From Desulfobacteraceae bacterium (GTDB lineage: Bacteria; Desulfobacterota; Desulfobacteria; Desulfobacterales; Desulfosalsimonadaceae): a DNA stretch of 8,438 nucleotides. The stretch is from positions 1 to 8,438 of the forward strand of contig JAABTZ010000111.1 of NCBI GenBank assembly GCA_011389605.1. Reading direction: 5' to 3'. Both the position numbers and the translations under genes were made by a program. The notes under the pieces are model-generated. The model was not told the origin of the DNA and did no database searches. It worked only from the letters and a program-made list of their open reading frames with translations. The stretch's first letter is position 1. Each line of letters starts with the position of its first letter. This document shows, piece after piece, positions 1 through 5,585 of the stretch.

Positions 1-677
1 TCATGGACATATTCGGCAAAAAAGACATAATTGTCATATCAGACAGCACATTTGCCACCCCTTTTAACCAGAAACCGCTTGAATACGGCGTTCACCTGGT
101 GGTCCACAGCGCCACAAAATATCTCGGCGGCCATAATGATCTTTTAAGCGGGGTTTTACTGGGCAAAAGGGAACTGACCGGCCCCATACGCGAATTTCTG
201 AAAATAACCGGCGGTGTGATAGACCCCAATTCATCATATCTTCTTATCCGGGGCCTGAAAACCTTTCCTCTGCGCATGGAGAGGCTAAACAGCAACGCCC
301 AGGTAGTGGCAGAGCACCTGGAAGCAAATTCCAAAATCAGGAGGGTTTATTACCCGGGGCTTGCCAGCCACCCCCACCATGATGTGGCAAAACGGCAGAT
401 GAAAGGCTACGGTGCTGTTGTGACCTTTGAGGTCAAAGACGATTCCGAATATGTGCTCAATTTCTTAAGCCGGCTGAAAATCATCAGCATAGGCCCCAGC
501 CTTGGTGGGGTGGAATCGCTGATTACACACCCGGCCACCATCAGCTATTACATGCACTCCCGGCAAGAGCGCCTGGAACTGGGGATTAAAGACGGCCTGA
601 TCCGGCTGGCTGTCGGCATTGAAGATCCCCACGATATAATCGACGATATTGATCAGGCCCTGGCAGCGGCTGAATAA
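1..677 (+). CDS. Cys/Met metabolism PLP-dependent enzyme (cystathionine gamma-synthase / methionine gamma-lyase family), 5'-truncated
   Basis: This is the C-terminal part of a trans-sulfuration enzyme of PLP fold type I, acting in the cytoplasm on homoserine-, cystathionine- or methionine-type substrates. About 225 residues are visible. Family members are usually 380-400 long, so roughly 160-170 residues lie off the left edge, and the ATG at base 3 is an internal methionine rather than the start. Counting from that Met, Asp14 in ISDSTFATP fits the residue that contacts the pyridine nitrogen. Lys39 in HSATKYLGGH is the Schiff-base lysine. The stretch GPSLGGVESLITHPAT is the family's substrate-carboxylate region. 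The C-terminal GLIRLAVGIEDPHDIIDDI is the usual family ending. Which reaction it performs (cystathionine gamma-synthase, O-acyl-homoserine sulfhydrylase, or gamma-/beta-lyase) cannot be decided without the N-terminal half. It lies just upstream of the tRNA-Pro gene on the same strand. No clear terminator separates them, but the tRNA seems to have its own promoter. Confidence 0.93.
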   Translation, partial: MDIFGKKDIIVISDSTFATPFNQKPLEYGVHLVVHSATKYLGGHNDLLSGVLLGKRELTGPIREFLKITGGVIDPNSSYLLIRGLKTFPLRMERLNSNAQVVAEHLEANSKIRRVYYPGLASHPHHDVAKRQMKGYGAVVTFEVKDDSEYVLNFLSRLKIISIGPSLGGVESLITHPATISYYMHSRQERLELGIKDGLIRLAVGIEDPHDIIDDIDQALAAAE

Positions 678-701
678 TTTTGCACTCATGCGTAAGAACC
701 C

Positions 702-730
702 TTGACAGGGTAAAAACCGCGTGCTAAAGA
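702..730 (+). promoter_or_regulatory. Candidate sigma70-type promoter for tRNA-Pro
   Basis: A perfect -35 hexamer TTGACA (702-707) is followed after 17 bases by TAAAGA (725-730), a poor match to the -10 consensus. Transcription would begin near 737, about ten bases before the mature tRNA 5' end at 747, which is a normal leader length for a tRNA. The -35 and the spacing are good and the -10 is weak, so this is a reasonable but unproven call. Confidence 0.55.
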
Positions 731-746
731 TAAATTTTGTTTTCGC

Positions 747-823
747 CGGGGCGTAGCGCAGCCTGGAAGCGCACTTGCATGGGGTGCAAGGAGTCGCAGG
801 TTCAAATCCTGCCGCCCCGACCA
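747..823 (+). tRNA. trnP: tRNA-Pro (anticodon GGG)
   Basis: A full 77-base cloverleaf can be folded by eye. The acceptor stem 747-753 pairs perfectly with 813-819, the discriminator is A820, and CCA is encoded at 821-823. The D stem is 756-759 with 769-772 (GCGC/GCGC). The anticodon stem is 774-778 with 786-790 (CTTGC/GCAAG). The seven-base loop ATGGGGT puts GGG at 781-783. The T stem is 796-800 with 808-812 (GCAGG/CCTGC) around the loop TTCAAAT. The anticodon GGG reads the proline codons CCC and CCU. The overall sequence closely resembles bacterial tRNA-Pro(GGG). A candidate promoter lies at 702-730 and a strong terminator starts nine bases after the CCA, so the gene is probably a single-tRNA transcription unit. 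Confidence 0.97.
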
Positions 824-831
824 AAAAAATC

Positions 832-865
832 AAAGGGCTATGGCTTTGCCATAGCCCTTTTTTTT
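832..865. terminator. Bidirectional rho-independent terminator
   Basis: A perfect 13-bp stem (832-844 with 848-860) closes on a three-base TTT loop and runs into an uninterrupted T tract to 865 on the plus strand. That ends the tRNA-Pro transcript. On the minus strand the same stem is followed by a T-rich tract (complement of the A-run at 823-834), so it should also end the leftward acyl-CoA synthetase transcript, whose stop codon is at 878-880. Its position between convergent genes fits this dual role. Confidence 0.92.
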
Positions 866-877
866 GTTTAATTTTTT

Positions 878-2386
878 TCACATTTTCCTCAGTTCCTTGC
901 GCAAAATCTTGCCCACAAGACTTTTGGGAAGGGCTTGGAGGAAAACAACCTGCTTTGGAGACTTGAAGCGCTTTATTTTGGCCTGGCAATGCTGGATAAT
1001 TTCTTCCTGTGTGGCGCTTTTTCCGGGAAGTAGCACCACGAAAGCCTTTATTTCCTCTCCGTAGACATCATCAGGCATGCCTACAACAGCTGCTTCTGAA
1101 ACCTTGGGATGGGTGTAGATGGCTTCTTCAACCTCCCTTGGGGCGATGTTTTCTCCGGCCTTGATGATTAGGTCTTTTTTTCGTTCCGTGATGAAAAAAT
1201 AGCCGTCTTCGTCCCGGTAACCAACGTCGCCGGTATAAAGCCAGCCGTTTTTCAGCACTTTTCCGGTTTCCTCCGGCCGGTTCCAGTATCCTTTCATGAG
1301 CATGGGCCCGGAGATTATGATTTCGCCTTCCTGGTTGGCCGGCATCTCATTTCCTGTTTCATTTACCACTTTCATAACAGTGCCCTTCATGGGCATGCCA
1401 ATGGAGCCGATCTTCTTTTTGCCGTCCAGGGGGTTTACGGAATTGTTTGCACCGGCTTCGGTCAGCCCCCAGCCTTCGATAATTTCCGCGCCAAAGGTCT
1501 GCCTGAACCGCTCCCATGTCTCCCTGGTCAGGGGAGCTGATCCGGAGATCCAGTATCTCATGGAGCTTAAATCATATTTTTCCGGATCAGGGTGTAAAAG
1601 CATAAAAACGTACATTGTGGGCACAGCCCCTATTATCTCTGCACGGTATTTTTCAATGGAGGAAAACAGGATGTCTATGTCAAAGGAATTTAAAACCACG
1701 GTTGTACCACCGCCCAGGTACATGCTGAAATTCATGCTGGCAATGCCATAGGAATGACACAGGGGCAGCACGGTGATACTTGTCATGCCCGAGGGCAGGT
1801 TTATTGTGTCCTGCTGCATTTTTGCATTGGCATACAGACCGGCATGGGTGTGCATAACGCCCTTGGGCTGACCCGTCGTGCCGGCGGTATAGATCAGTGC
1901 GGCCAGGTCATCGTCTGTAACATCTTCAGCAGAAATATCTTCAGAACTCTCAGCAAGCAGCCCGGAATATGACAAGGTGCCGGCGGGCAGCTCACCACTG
2001 TCAATTAAAATTACATGCTCAATGCTGGGGGCCTGACTGCGGCACGCCGTGATCTTGGCAAGAAAATCAGAACTGCTTATAATAACCCTTGCGCCGGTAT
2101 CCTTATAGATAAAAGCGGTTTCAGCCTCGCCCACCATGAAGTTGATGGGCACCACAACGGCTCCGAGCATGTAGACAGCCAAAAAGCTTTGCAAAACCTC
2201 CGGGCAGTTGGGCATCTGGATGATAACCCTGTCGCCTTTTTCCACCCCCAGCTTTTTAAGGGCGCCGGCAAGTCGCTTTGAGGCATTCCGCATCTCGATG
2301 TTTGTCCATTGACGGTCCTGGAAAATAACCGACACGTGCTCGCCAAACTTCTCGATTTCCTTTTCCGGCAAATGCGCAAGATTCAT
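878..2386 (-). CDS. AMP-forming acyl-CoA synthetase (class I adenylate-forming enzyme)
   Basis: This enzyme activates a carboxylic acid with ATP to an acyl-adenylate and transfers it to coenzyme A in the cytoplasm. At 502 residues it is a complete member of the FadD-like class. The ATP/phosphate-binding A3 motif YTAGTTGQPKG is at 166-176. EGWGLTEAG (304-312) is the A5 motif, YTGD (384-387) the A7 motif, and the hinge and A8 region ERKKDLIIKAGENIAPREVE spans 401-420. PKSLVGKILRKEL near the C-terminus carries the catalytic A10 lysine at about 493, so all key residues are present. There is no signal peptide or membrane segment. The ATG at 2384-2386 is supported by a purine-rich GGGGGT a few bases upstream. 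The gene follows the U32 gene by 42 bases and is probably cotranscribed with it. Substrate chain length cannot be read from sequence. A medium/long-chain fatty acid or aromatic acid ligase are both possible, which is why no symbol is given. Confidence 0.93.
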   Translation of the reverse strand: MNLAHLPEKEIEKFGEHVSVIFQDRQWTNIEMRNASKRLAGALKKLGVEKGDRVIIQMPNCPEVLQSFLAVYMLGAVVVPINFMVGEAETAFIYKDTGARVIISSSDFLAKITACRSQAPSIEHVILIDSGELPAGTLSYSGLLAESSEDISAEDVTDDDLAALIYTAGTTGQPKGVMHTHAGLYANAKMQQDTINLPSGMTSITVLPLCHSYGIASMNFSMYLGGGTTVVLNSFDIDILFSSIEKYRAEIIGAVPTMYVFMLLHPDPEKYDLSSMRYWISGSAPLTRETWERFRQTFGAEIIEGWGLTEAGANNSVNPLDGKKKIGSIGMPMKGTVMKVVNETGNEMPANQEGEIIISGPMLMKGYWNRPEETGKVLKNGWLYTGDVGYRDEDGYFFITERKKDLIIKAGENIAPREVEEAIYTHPKVSEAAVVGMPDDVYGEEIKAFVVLLPGKSATQEEIIQHCQAKIKRFKSPKQVVFLQALPKSLVGKILRKELRKM

Positions 2387-2428
2387 TGCTACCCCCGCTT
2401 TTAAGGTTGGAATTATCTCTGATAAGAT

Positions 2429-4426
2429 CTATTTCAGCCCATGATCCCAGTTCCATTTGCCCGGGCGTTTTTTCAGATGCACGCCCGGGGGAAGAGGTTC
2501 GTCAACACTGACAAACATGCTGTAACCCAGGTTTTTCAAGGTTTCCGCATGGGCGCTCAGATCAACTGCCCAGTCCGGAAAAACCCAGTAATTGTCATCA
2601 GGCCGGCTTACCCAGGCATGCTCGCCCCTGGGGCTTTTAAACAGGGTATCCATTGTCAGGCCTTCTGATACGACCCTGGAGACGCACAAAGGCCAGTTTC
2701 CGTAAATCACAATTCCCAAAGGCAGGGGGCTTCTGGCCGGCAAATGCGTATAATCGGCCTTGCCAAGTTCCGGGCTGACGATAACGCCTGCAAATCCAAG
2801 AGAGGCAAGCGTTTCCATGGCAAGTTCATTGGCGATATTGCAAAAAGGCCCGGCCCAGGCACGCAGCCCTTTTCTGGGAGGAAACAAAGCCATCTGCCAT
2901 GGGGCATTTAAGACAAACTGCTTAAACCCCTTGTCAACAGCCCGGCCTATAACCTTTTTCAGTCCGGCTTCCCCATCCGGCCAGAGCACCGGCGGCAGCC
3001 ACCACCAGATCCGGTTGGAAAGAGACATCAAAGACGGATCCATGTCCGGGGCAAGCCATATGCCGGTATCAACACCCTGTGACAAGTCTTCAGGCATATC
3101 CCGGCTAAGGTGGATGTCCAGCACCGGATGCCGGTTTAGGGTTTTAGCCGGCAGACGAACCTTAAAACGGGAGGGGGCAACCGGTTTTTGAGGATAAGCC
3201 TCAAGCTGGTCGGAAAACTTCTTTATTTCATCTGCCAGTTCCGGCTCCCGGCGGTCAATTAAAAACACCGGCGTATCATTTGCCGGCCGCTCCTTTTCCG
3301 AAAGACTCAAAAAGTATTTGCCCTTTTTGGGCACGTGCTTGGTAATCCGGATCGTGCGGTGCCAGGACTGATCCTCATAGCCGATTCGCAAAAGATCGCC
3401 GGGCAGCAATGCCTCCCGTGGCTCCAGCCATGGCTTGCTGCGGGTGCCCTGGACCTTTCCCACAAGCATGCCGGAGCCGGTCTGGGCCCCGGTATCAATG
3501 GGATTCCATTCGCGCTGGGGCAGAAACCTGTAATGGGTTGGTTTTCTTCCAAGAGCCTGGTCCAGAAAGGAAAGGGCTGTTTTTCTGGCGCTGCTGTCGC
3601 CGAGATGATCGCAAAGCAGCCTGTAAGCCGCGGTGGTGTAATAGACATAATGGGGGCCTTTTTTGCGGCCCTCGATTTTTAACCCGGATATCTGGGGAAT
3701 TTCGAGTAAAATTTTTGTCAAAACGTCAACCCACAGATCCTGGCAGGAAAAAAACCGGTTCCGGTTTTTGCCCTGGTTGTAAATGCGCCGGCAGGGCTGC
3801 ACGCAGCTTCCCCGAAGGCCGCTTTTACCCCCCAGAAAGCTGCTCCAGTAGCACCGGCCCGAAACCCCGTAGCAAAGAGCCCCGTGGACAAACACTTCCA
3901 GGGAAAGGCCCGCCGGACAAGCCTCTGCTGCAGCCTTGATCTCGTCAATGGAAAATTCCCGGGGAAGCACAACACGGGTTGCCTGCGGCAATGAGCGCAC
4001 AATGTCAAGGGCTGAAGGAAAGCTCACATTTGCAAGGGTTGATAAATGGATCTGCCCCTTAAACCCGGTCTGCTCAGCGAGTGCAAACACAGCAGGGTCC
4101 TGGACTATCAGGGCATCAGGTTTTACATGCCGCCGCAGATCGTCGATTAACATGGCTGCGGCAGAAAGTTCATCAGGCTTGATAATCGTGTTTAAAGCAA
4201 TGTAGACAGATCTTTTGTTTTCATGGGCCAGACGGGTAAGGCTGGCAAGTTCTTCCACGGTGAAATTATCTGCGGCCATGCGGGCGGAAAACTGCTTCAG
4301 CCCGCAATAGACTGCATCAGCCCCGGCTGACAGTGCTGCGAGAAAAGAATCCCGGCTGCCTGCCGGAGCCAGAATTTCGGGCTTTTTAGGCGCGACATTT
4401 ATGATTTTTTCTTTATCAGATGACAT
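2429..4426 (-). CDS. U32-family protein (peptidase U32 / RlhA-like RNA-hydroxylase family)
   Basis: This 665-residue protein belongs to the U32 family. The family was named for a collagenase, but several members are now known as prephenate-dependent tRNA or rRNA hydroxylation factors (TrhP, RlhA) or Fe-S ubiquinone-hydroxylation proteins (UbiU/UbiV). The N-terminal barrel begins PEILAPAGSRDSFLAALSAG (16-35) with the usual ADAVYCGLKQFSAR. The family signature EVFVHGALCYGVSGRC (177-192) leads to GLRGSCVQPCRR, giving Cys185, Cys192, Cys208 and Cys212, the four-cysteine pattern that binds a [4Fe-4S] cluster in UbiU/UbiV. A beta-rich segment (about 317-393, VGKV...LLPGDLLRIGY) follows. A C-terminal half (about 495-645) with IVIYGNWPLCVSR and VSPELG resembles the second half of long U32 proteins. 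There is no signal peptide, so a cytoplasmic RNA-modifying role is more likely than secreted protease; this is inference. The ATG at 4424-4426 is the only Met before the conserved start, an in-frame TAA lies shortly upstream, and no good ribosome-binding site is visible. Confidence 0.88.
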   Translation of the reverse strand: MSSDKEKIINVAPKKPEILAPAGSRDSFLAALSAGADAVYCGLKQFSARMAADNFTVEELASLTRLAHENKRSVYIALNTIIKPDELSAAAMLIDDLRRHVKPDALIVQDPAVFALAEQTGFKGQIHLSTLANVSFPSALDIVRSLPQATRVVLPREFSIDEIKAAAEACPAGLSLEVFVHGALCYGVSGRCYWSSFLGGKSGLRGSCVQPCRRIYNQGKNRNRFFSCQDLWVDVLTKILLEIPQISGLKIEGRKKGPHYVYYTTAAYRLLCDHLGDSSARKTALSFLDQALGRKPTHYRFLPQREWNPIDTGAQTGSGMLVGKVQGTRSKPWLEPREALLPGDLLRIGYEDQSWHRTIRITKHVPKKGKYFLSLSEKERPANDTPVFLIDRREPELADEIKKFSDQLEAYPQKPVAPSRFKVRLPAKTLNRHPVLDIHLSRDMPEDLSQGVDTGIWLAPDMDPSLMSLSNRIWWWLPPVLWPDGEAGLKKVIGRAVDKGFKQFVLNAPWQMALFPPRKGLRAWAGPFCNIANELAMETLASLGFAGVIVSPELGKADYTHLPARSPLPLGIVIYGNWPLCVSRVVSEGLTMDTLFKSPRGEHAWVSRPDDNYWVFPDWAVDLSAHAETLKNLGYSMFVSVDEPLPPGVHLKKRPGKWNWDHGLK

Positions 4427-4533
4427 TTGAAAAATTCTGTTTGGTTATAGTTTAAAATCTTAAAGGGATCTGCAGTAAAAACGGCCTCTGCAGCCGCATC
4501 ACAGTCCGGGCTTGTTTACTCAACTGTTTAATG

Positions 4534-4561
4534 ATATTAAAAAATATATATACAATAACAA
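4534..4561 (-). promoter_or_regulatory. Weak candidate promoter for the U32-acyl-CoA synthetase operon
   Basis: On the minus strand, TTGTTA (4561-4556) and TAATAT (4539-4534) each match four of six consensus bases and are 16 bases apart in an AT-rich tract. Transcription would start near 4527 and leave a leader of about 100 bases before the U32 start. Because the tract is AT-rich, chance matches are likely. Confidence 0.25.
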
Positions 4562-4570
4562 ACAAATTAT

Positions 4571-4592
4571 GGCGCCATTAAAAATTGATGGC
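4571..4592. repeat. Imperfect inverted repeat
   Basis: GGCGCCAT (4571-4578) and ATGGCACC (4585-4592) form an eight-base inverted repeat with one mismatch and a six-base loop. In a minus-strand transcript the mismatch would become a G-U pair, so the hairpin would be better in that direction. It lies nine bases from the perfect hairpin at 4601-4624, and the two may belong to one element. Confidence 0.5.
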
Positions 4593-4600
4593 ACCGTGAA

Positions 4601-4624
4601 AAGTTACAACTAATTTTGTAACTT
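4601..4624. repeat. Perfect 9-bp inverted repeat (AAGTTACAA ... TTGTAACTT)
   Basis: The arms 4601-4609 and 4616-4624 are exact reverse complements around the six-base loop CTAATT. There is no T tract beyond it and it is not next to a gene end, so a terminator is unlikely. It could be an operator dyad for one of the divergent operons or part of a small palindromic intergenic repeat. The sequence alone does not decide between these. Confidence 0.7.
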
Positions 4625-4704
4625 CAGCTAATACCAATGCATGAATTCTGAAAGAGTTTGCAGGGGGCGAATTTCAAACCCGTCATTCTTCATTTCCGTG
4701 CAAC

Positions 4705-4777
4705 CAGGGCGGACACACAGGTACGTCCGTGCAATACGCCTGGCCATCCGTAGGGGCGGACCTGTGTGTCCGCCCTG
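4705..4777. repeat. Palindromic intergenic repeat, 18-bp perfect arms (possible REP/MITE-like element)
   Basis: CAGGGCGGACACACAGGT (4705-4722) is the exact reverse complement of 4760-4777, with 37 bases between the arms. The arms are GC-rich within an AT-rich intergenic region, which marks it as a separate block. The right arm with its flank reads GTAGGGGCGGACCTGTGTG, which resembles a short dispersed palindromic sequence I recall from delta-proteobacterial genomes; that link is from memory and not verified. No transposase is present, so if mobile it would depend on one supplied elsewhere. It ends 52 bases before the cooC start, so it could also fold in the 5' leader of that transcript. Confidence 0.8.
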
Positions 4778-4817
4778 CTGGGTGGCTGAATATTACCTAA
4801 TTTTTTACTATATCATA

Positions 4818-4822
4818 AAGGA
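4818..4822 (+). promoter_or_regulatory. Ribosome-binding site that fixes the cooC start
   Basis: AAGGA is placed seven bases before ATG 4830. It supports this start over the upstream in-frame ATG at 4641, which would add 63 residues encoded by the repeat region. Confidence 0.8.
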
Positions 4823-4829
4823 AATTAAT

Positions 4830-5585
4830 ATGAAAATTGCCGTAAGCGGAAAAGGCGGGGTGGGAAAAACCACATTTTCAGCTCTGCTTATCCGGGCATT
4901 AAGTGATCAGAACAAACGGGTGCTGGCCATTGACGCCGATCCGGACGCCAATCTTGCCGGGGCCGTGGGAATTGCCGATGCTGAAAAAATCGTACCCATT
5001 TCCGAAATGAAGGACCTGGCCTATGAACGCACCGAGGCCAAGCCCGGCAGCATCGGGGGTTTTTTTAAAATGAATCCCAAAGTAGACGACCTTCCCGATG
5101 CCCTTTCAGCCCGGCTTGACAACATCAAGCTCATGCGCCTGGGAGGGATAAAAAAAGGCGGCGGCGGCTGCATCTGCCCGGAAAGCACGCTTTTAAAGGC
5201 ACTGATAACCCATATCGTGCTGGCAAGAGATGAGGTGGTGGTCATGGACATGGAAGCCGGCATCGAGCACCTGGGCCGTGCCACGGCAAGGGCCGTGGAC
5301 CGCCTGATAGTCGTGGTGGAGCCCGGCCGCAGAAGTATTGAAACGGCCATGCACATAAAACAGCTGGCCGGTGAGATAGGGCTGGAAAAAATATCGCTTG
5401 TGGGCAACAAAATCCGGGGGGAAAAAGACCGGCAGTTTCTTGAAGAAAATATGCCTGATTTTAGTTTTCTGGGATTTCTCCCCTATGATGACATACTCAT
5501 AGAGTCGGACCTGAACGGCAAATCCCCCTATGAGTCAGACTCTGCTGCCAAATCAGAAATCCTGAAAATGATTGCAAAACTCTGA
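4830..5585 (+). CDS. cooC: CooC-like CODH nickel-insertion ATPase (P-loop MinD/SIMIBI family)
   Basis: This 251-residue cytoplasmic ATPase belongs to the CooC/AcsF group, which helps load nickel into carbon monoxide dehydrogenase or acetyl-CoA synthase. The N-terminus carries the deviant Walker A motif SGKGGVGKTT (6-15) with signature Lys8 and Lys13, followed by AIDADPDANLAGAVG (33-47). GGGGCICPES (110-119) holds the CXC pair Cys114 and Cys116, the metal-binding, dimer-forming motif of CooC1. VVVMDMEAGIEHLGR (136-150) is the family's distinctive switch/Walker B segment, and VVEPGRRSIETA and VGNKIRGEKD also match the family. The start is the ATG at 4830-4832 because AAGGA (4818-4822) sits seven bases upstream and the protein begins directly with the P-loop strand. 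A longer frame from 4641 only translates the palindromic repeat. The stop TGA shares its last base with the ATG of the helicase gene, so translation is probably coupled. No CODH gene lies in the window. Confidence 0.9.
   Translation: MKIAVSGKGGVGKTTFSALLIRALSDQNKRVLAIDADPDANLAGAVGIADAEKIVPISEMKDLAYERTEAKPGSIGGFFKMNPKVDDLPDALSARLDNIKLMRLGGIKKGGGGCICPESTLLKALITHIVLARDEVVVMDMEAGIEHLGRATARAVDRLIVVVEPGRRSIETAMHIKQLAGEIGLEKISLVGNKIRGEKDRQFLEENMPDFSFLGFLPYDDILIESDLNGKSPYESDSAAKSEILKMIAKL

Larger units (their letters stand above)
4427..4829. other. Divergent intergenic region with inverted repeats, no convincing gene
   Basis: About 400 bases separate the leftward U32 operon from the rightward cooC operon. 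The stretch around 4520-4625 is visibly AT-rich, unlike the neighbouring genes. It contains an imperfect inverted repeat (4571-4578 with 4585-4592), a perfect 9-bp hairpin (4601-4624) and a perfect 18-bp inverted repeat (4705-4777). Promoters for both operons should lie here. The best minus-strand candidate is given separately, and none on the plus strand is convincing. An open frame runs in from 4641 into cooC, but it translates the palindromic repeat and shows no protein-like features. Confidence 0.75.

Noticed and set aside
698..711. Small hairpin ACCCT-TGAC-AGGGT after the Cys/Met enzyme gene
   Set aside because: The stem is only 5 bp and is followed by A residues rather than T residues. 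It overlaps the -35 of the tRNA promoter, so it is not a convincing terminator.
747..823. tRNA-Pro as an attachment site for an integrated element
   Set aside because: No integrase, repeated tRNA 3' fragment or foreign-looking genes follow it. Ordinary metabolic genes continue on both sides.
465..989. Minus-strand open frame of 174 codons across the tRNA region
   Set aside because: Its middle part (GAAGFEPATPC...) is the familiar false translation of a tRNA gene, and the rest is antisense to the Cys/Met enzyme and the acyl-CoA synthetase end.
3409..3939. Plus-strand open frame of 176 codons inside the U32 gene
   Set aside because: It is antisense to a clearly conserved U32 coding sequence and its translation is rich in Cys, Pro, Gly and Arg with no domain-like pattern.
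4786..4814. Possible promoter CTGAAT-17-TATATC just upstream of cooC
   Set aside because: The implied transcription start near 4821 would remove most of the ribosome-binding site at 4818-4822, and the -35 match is poor.
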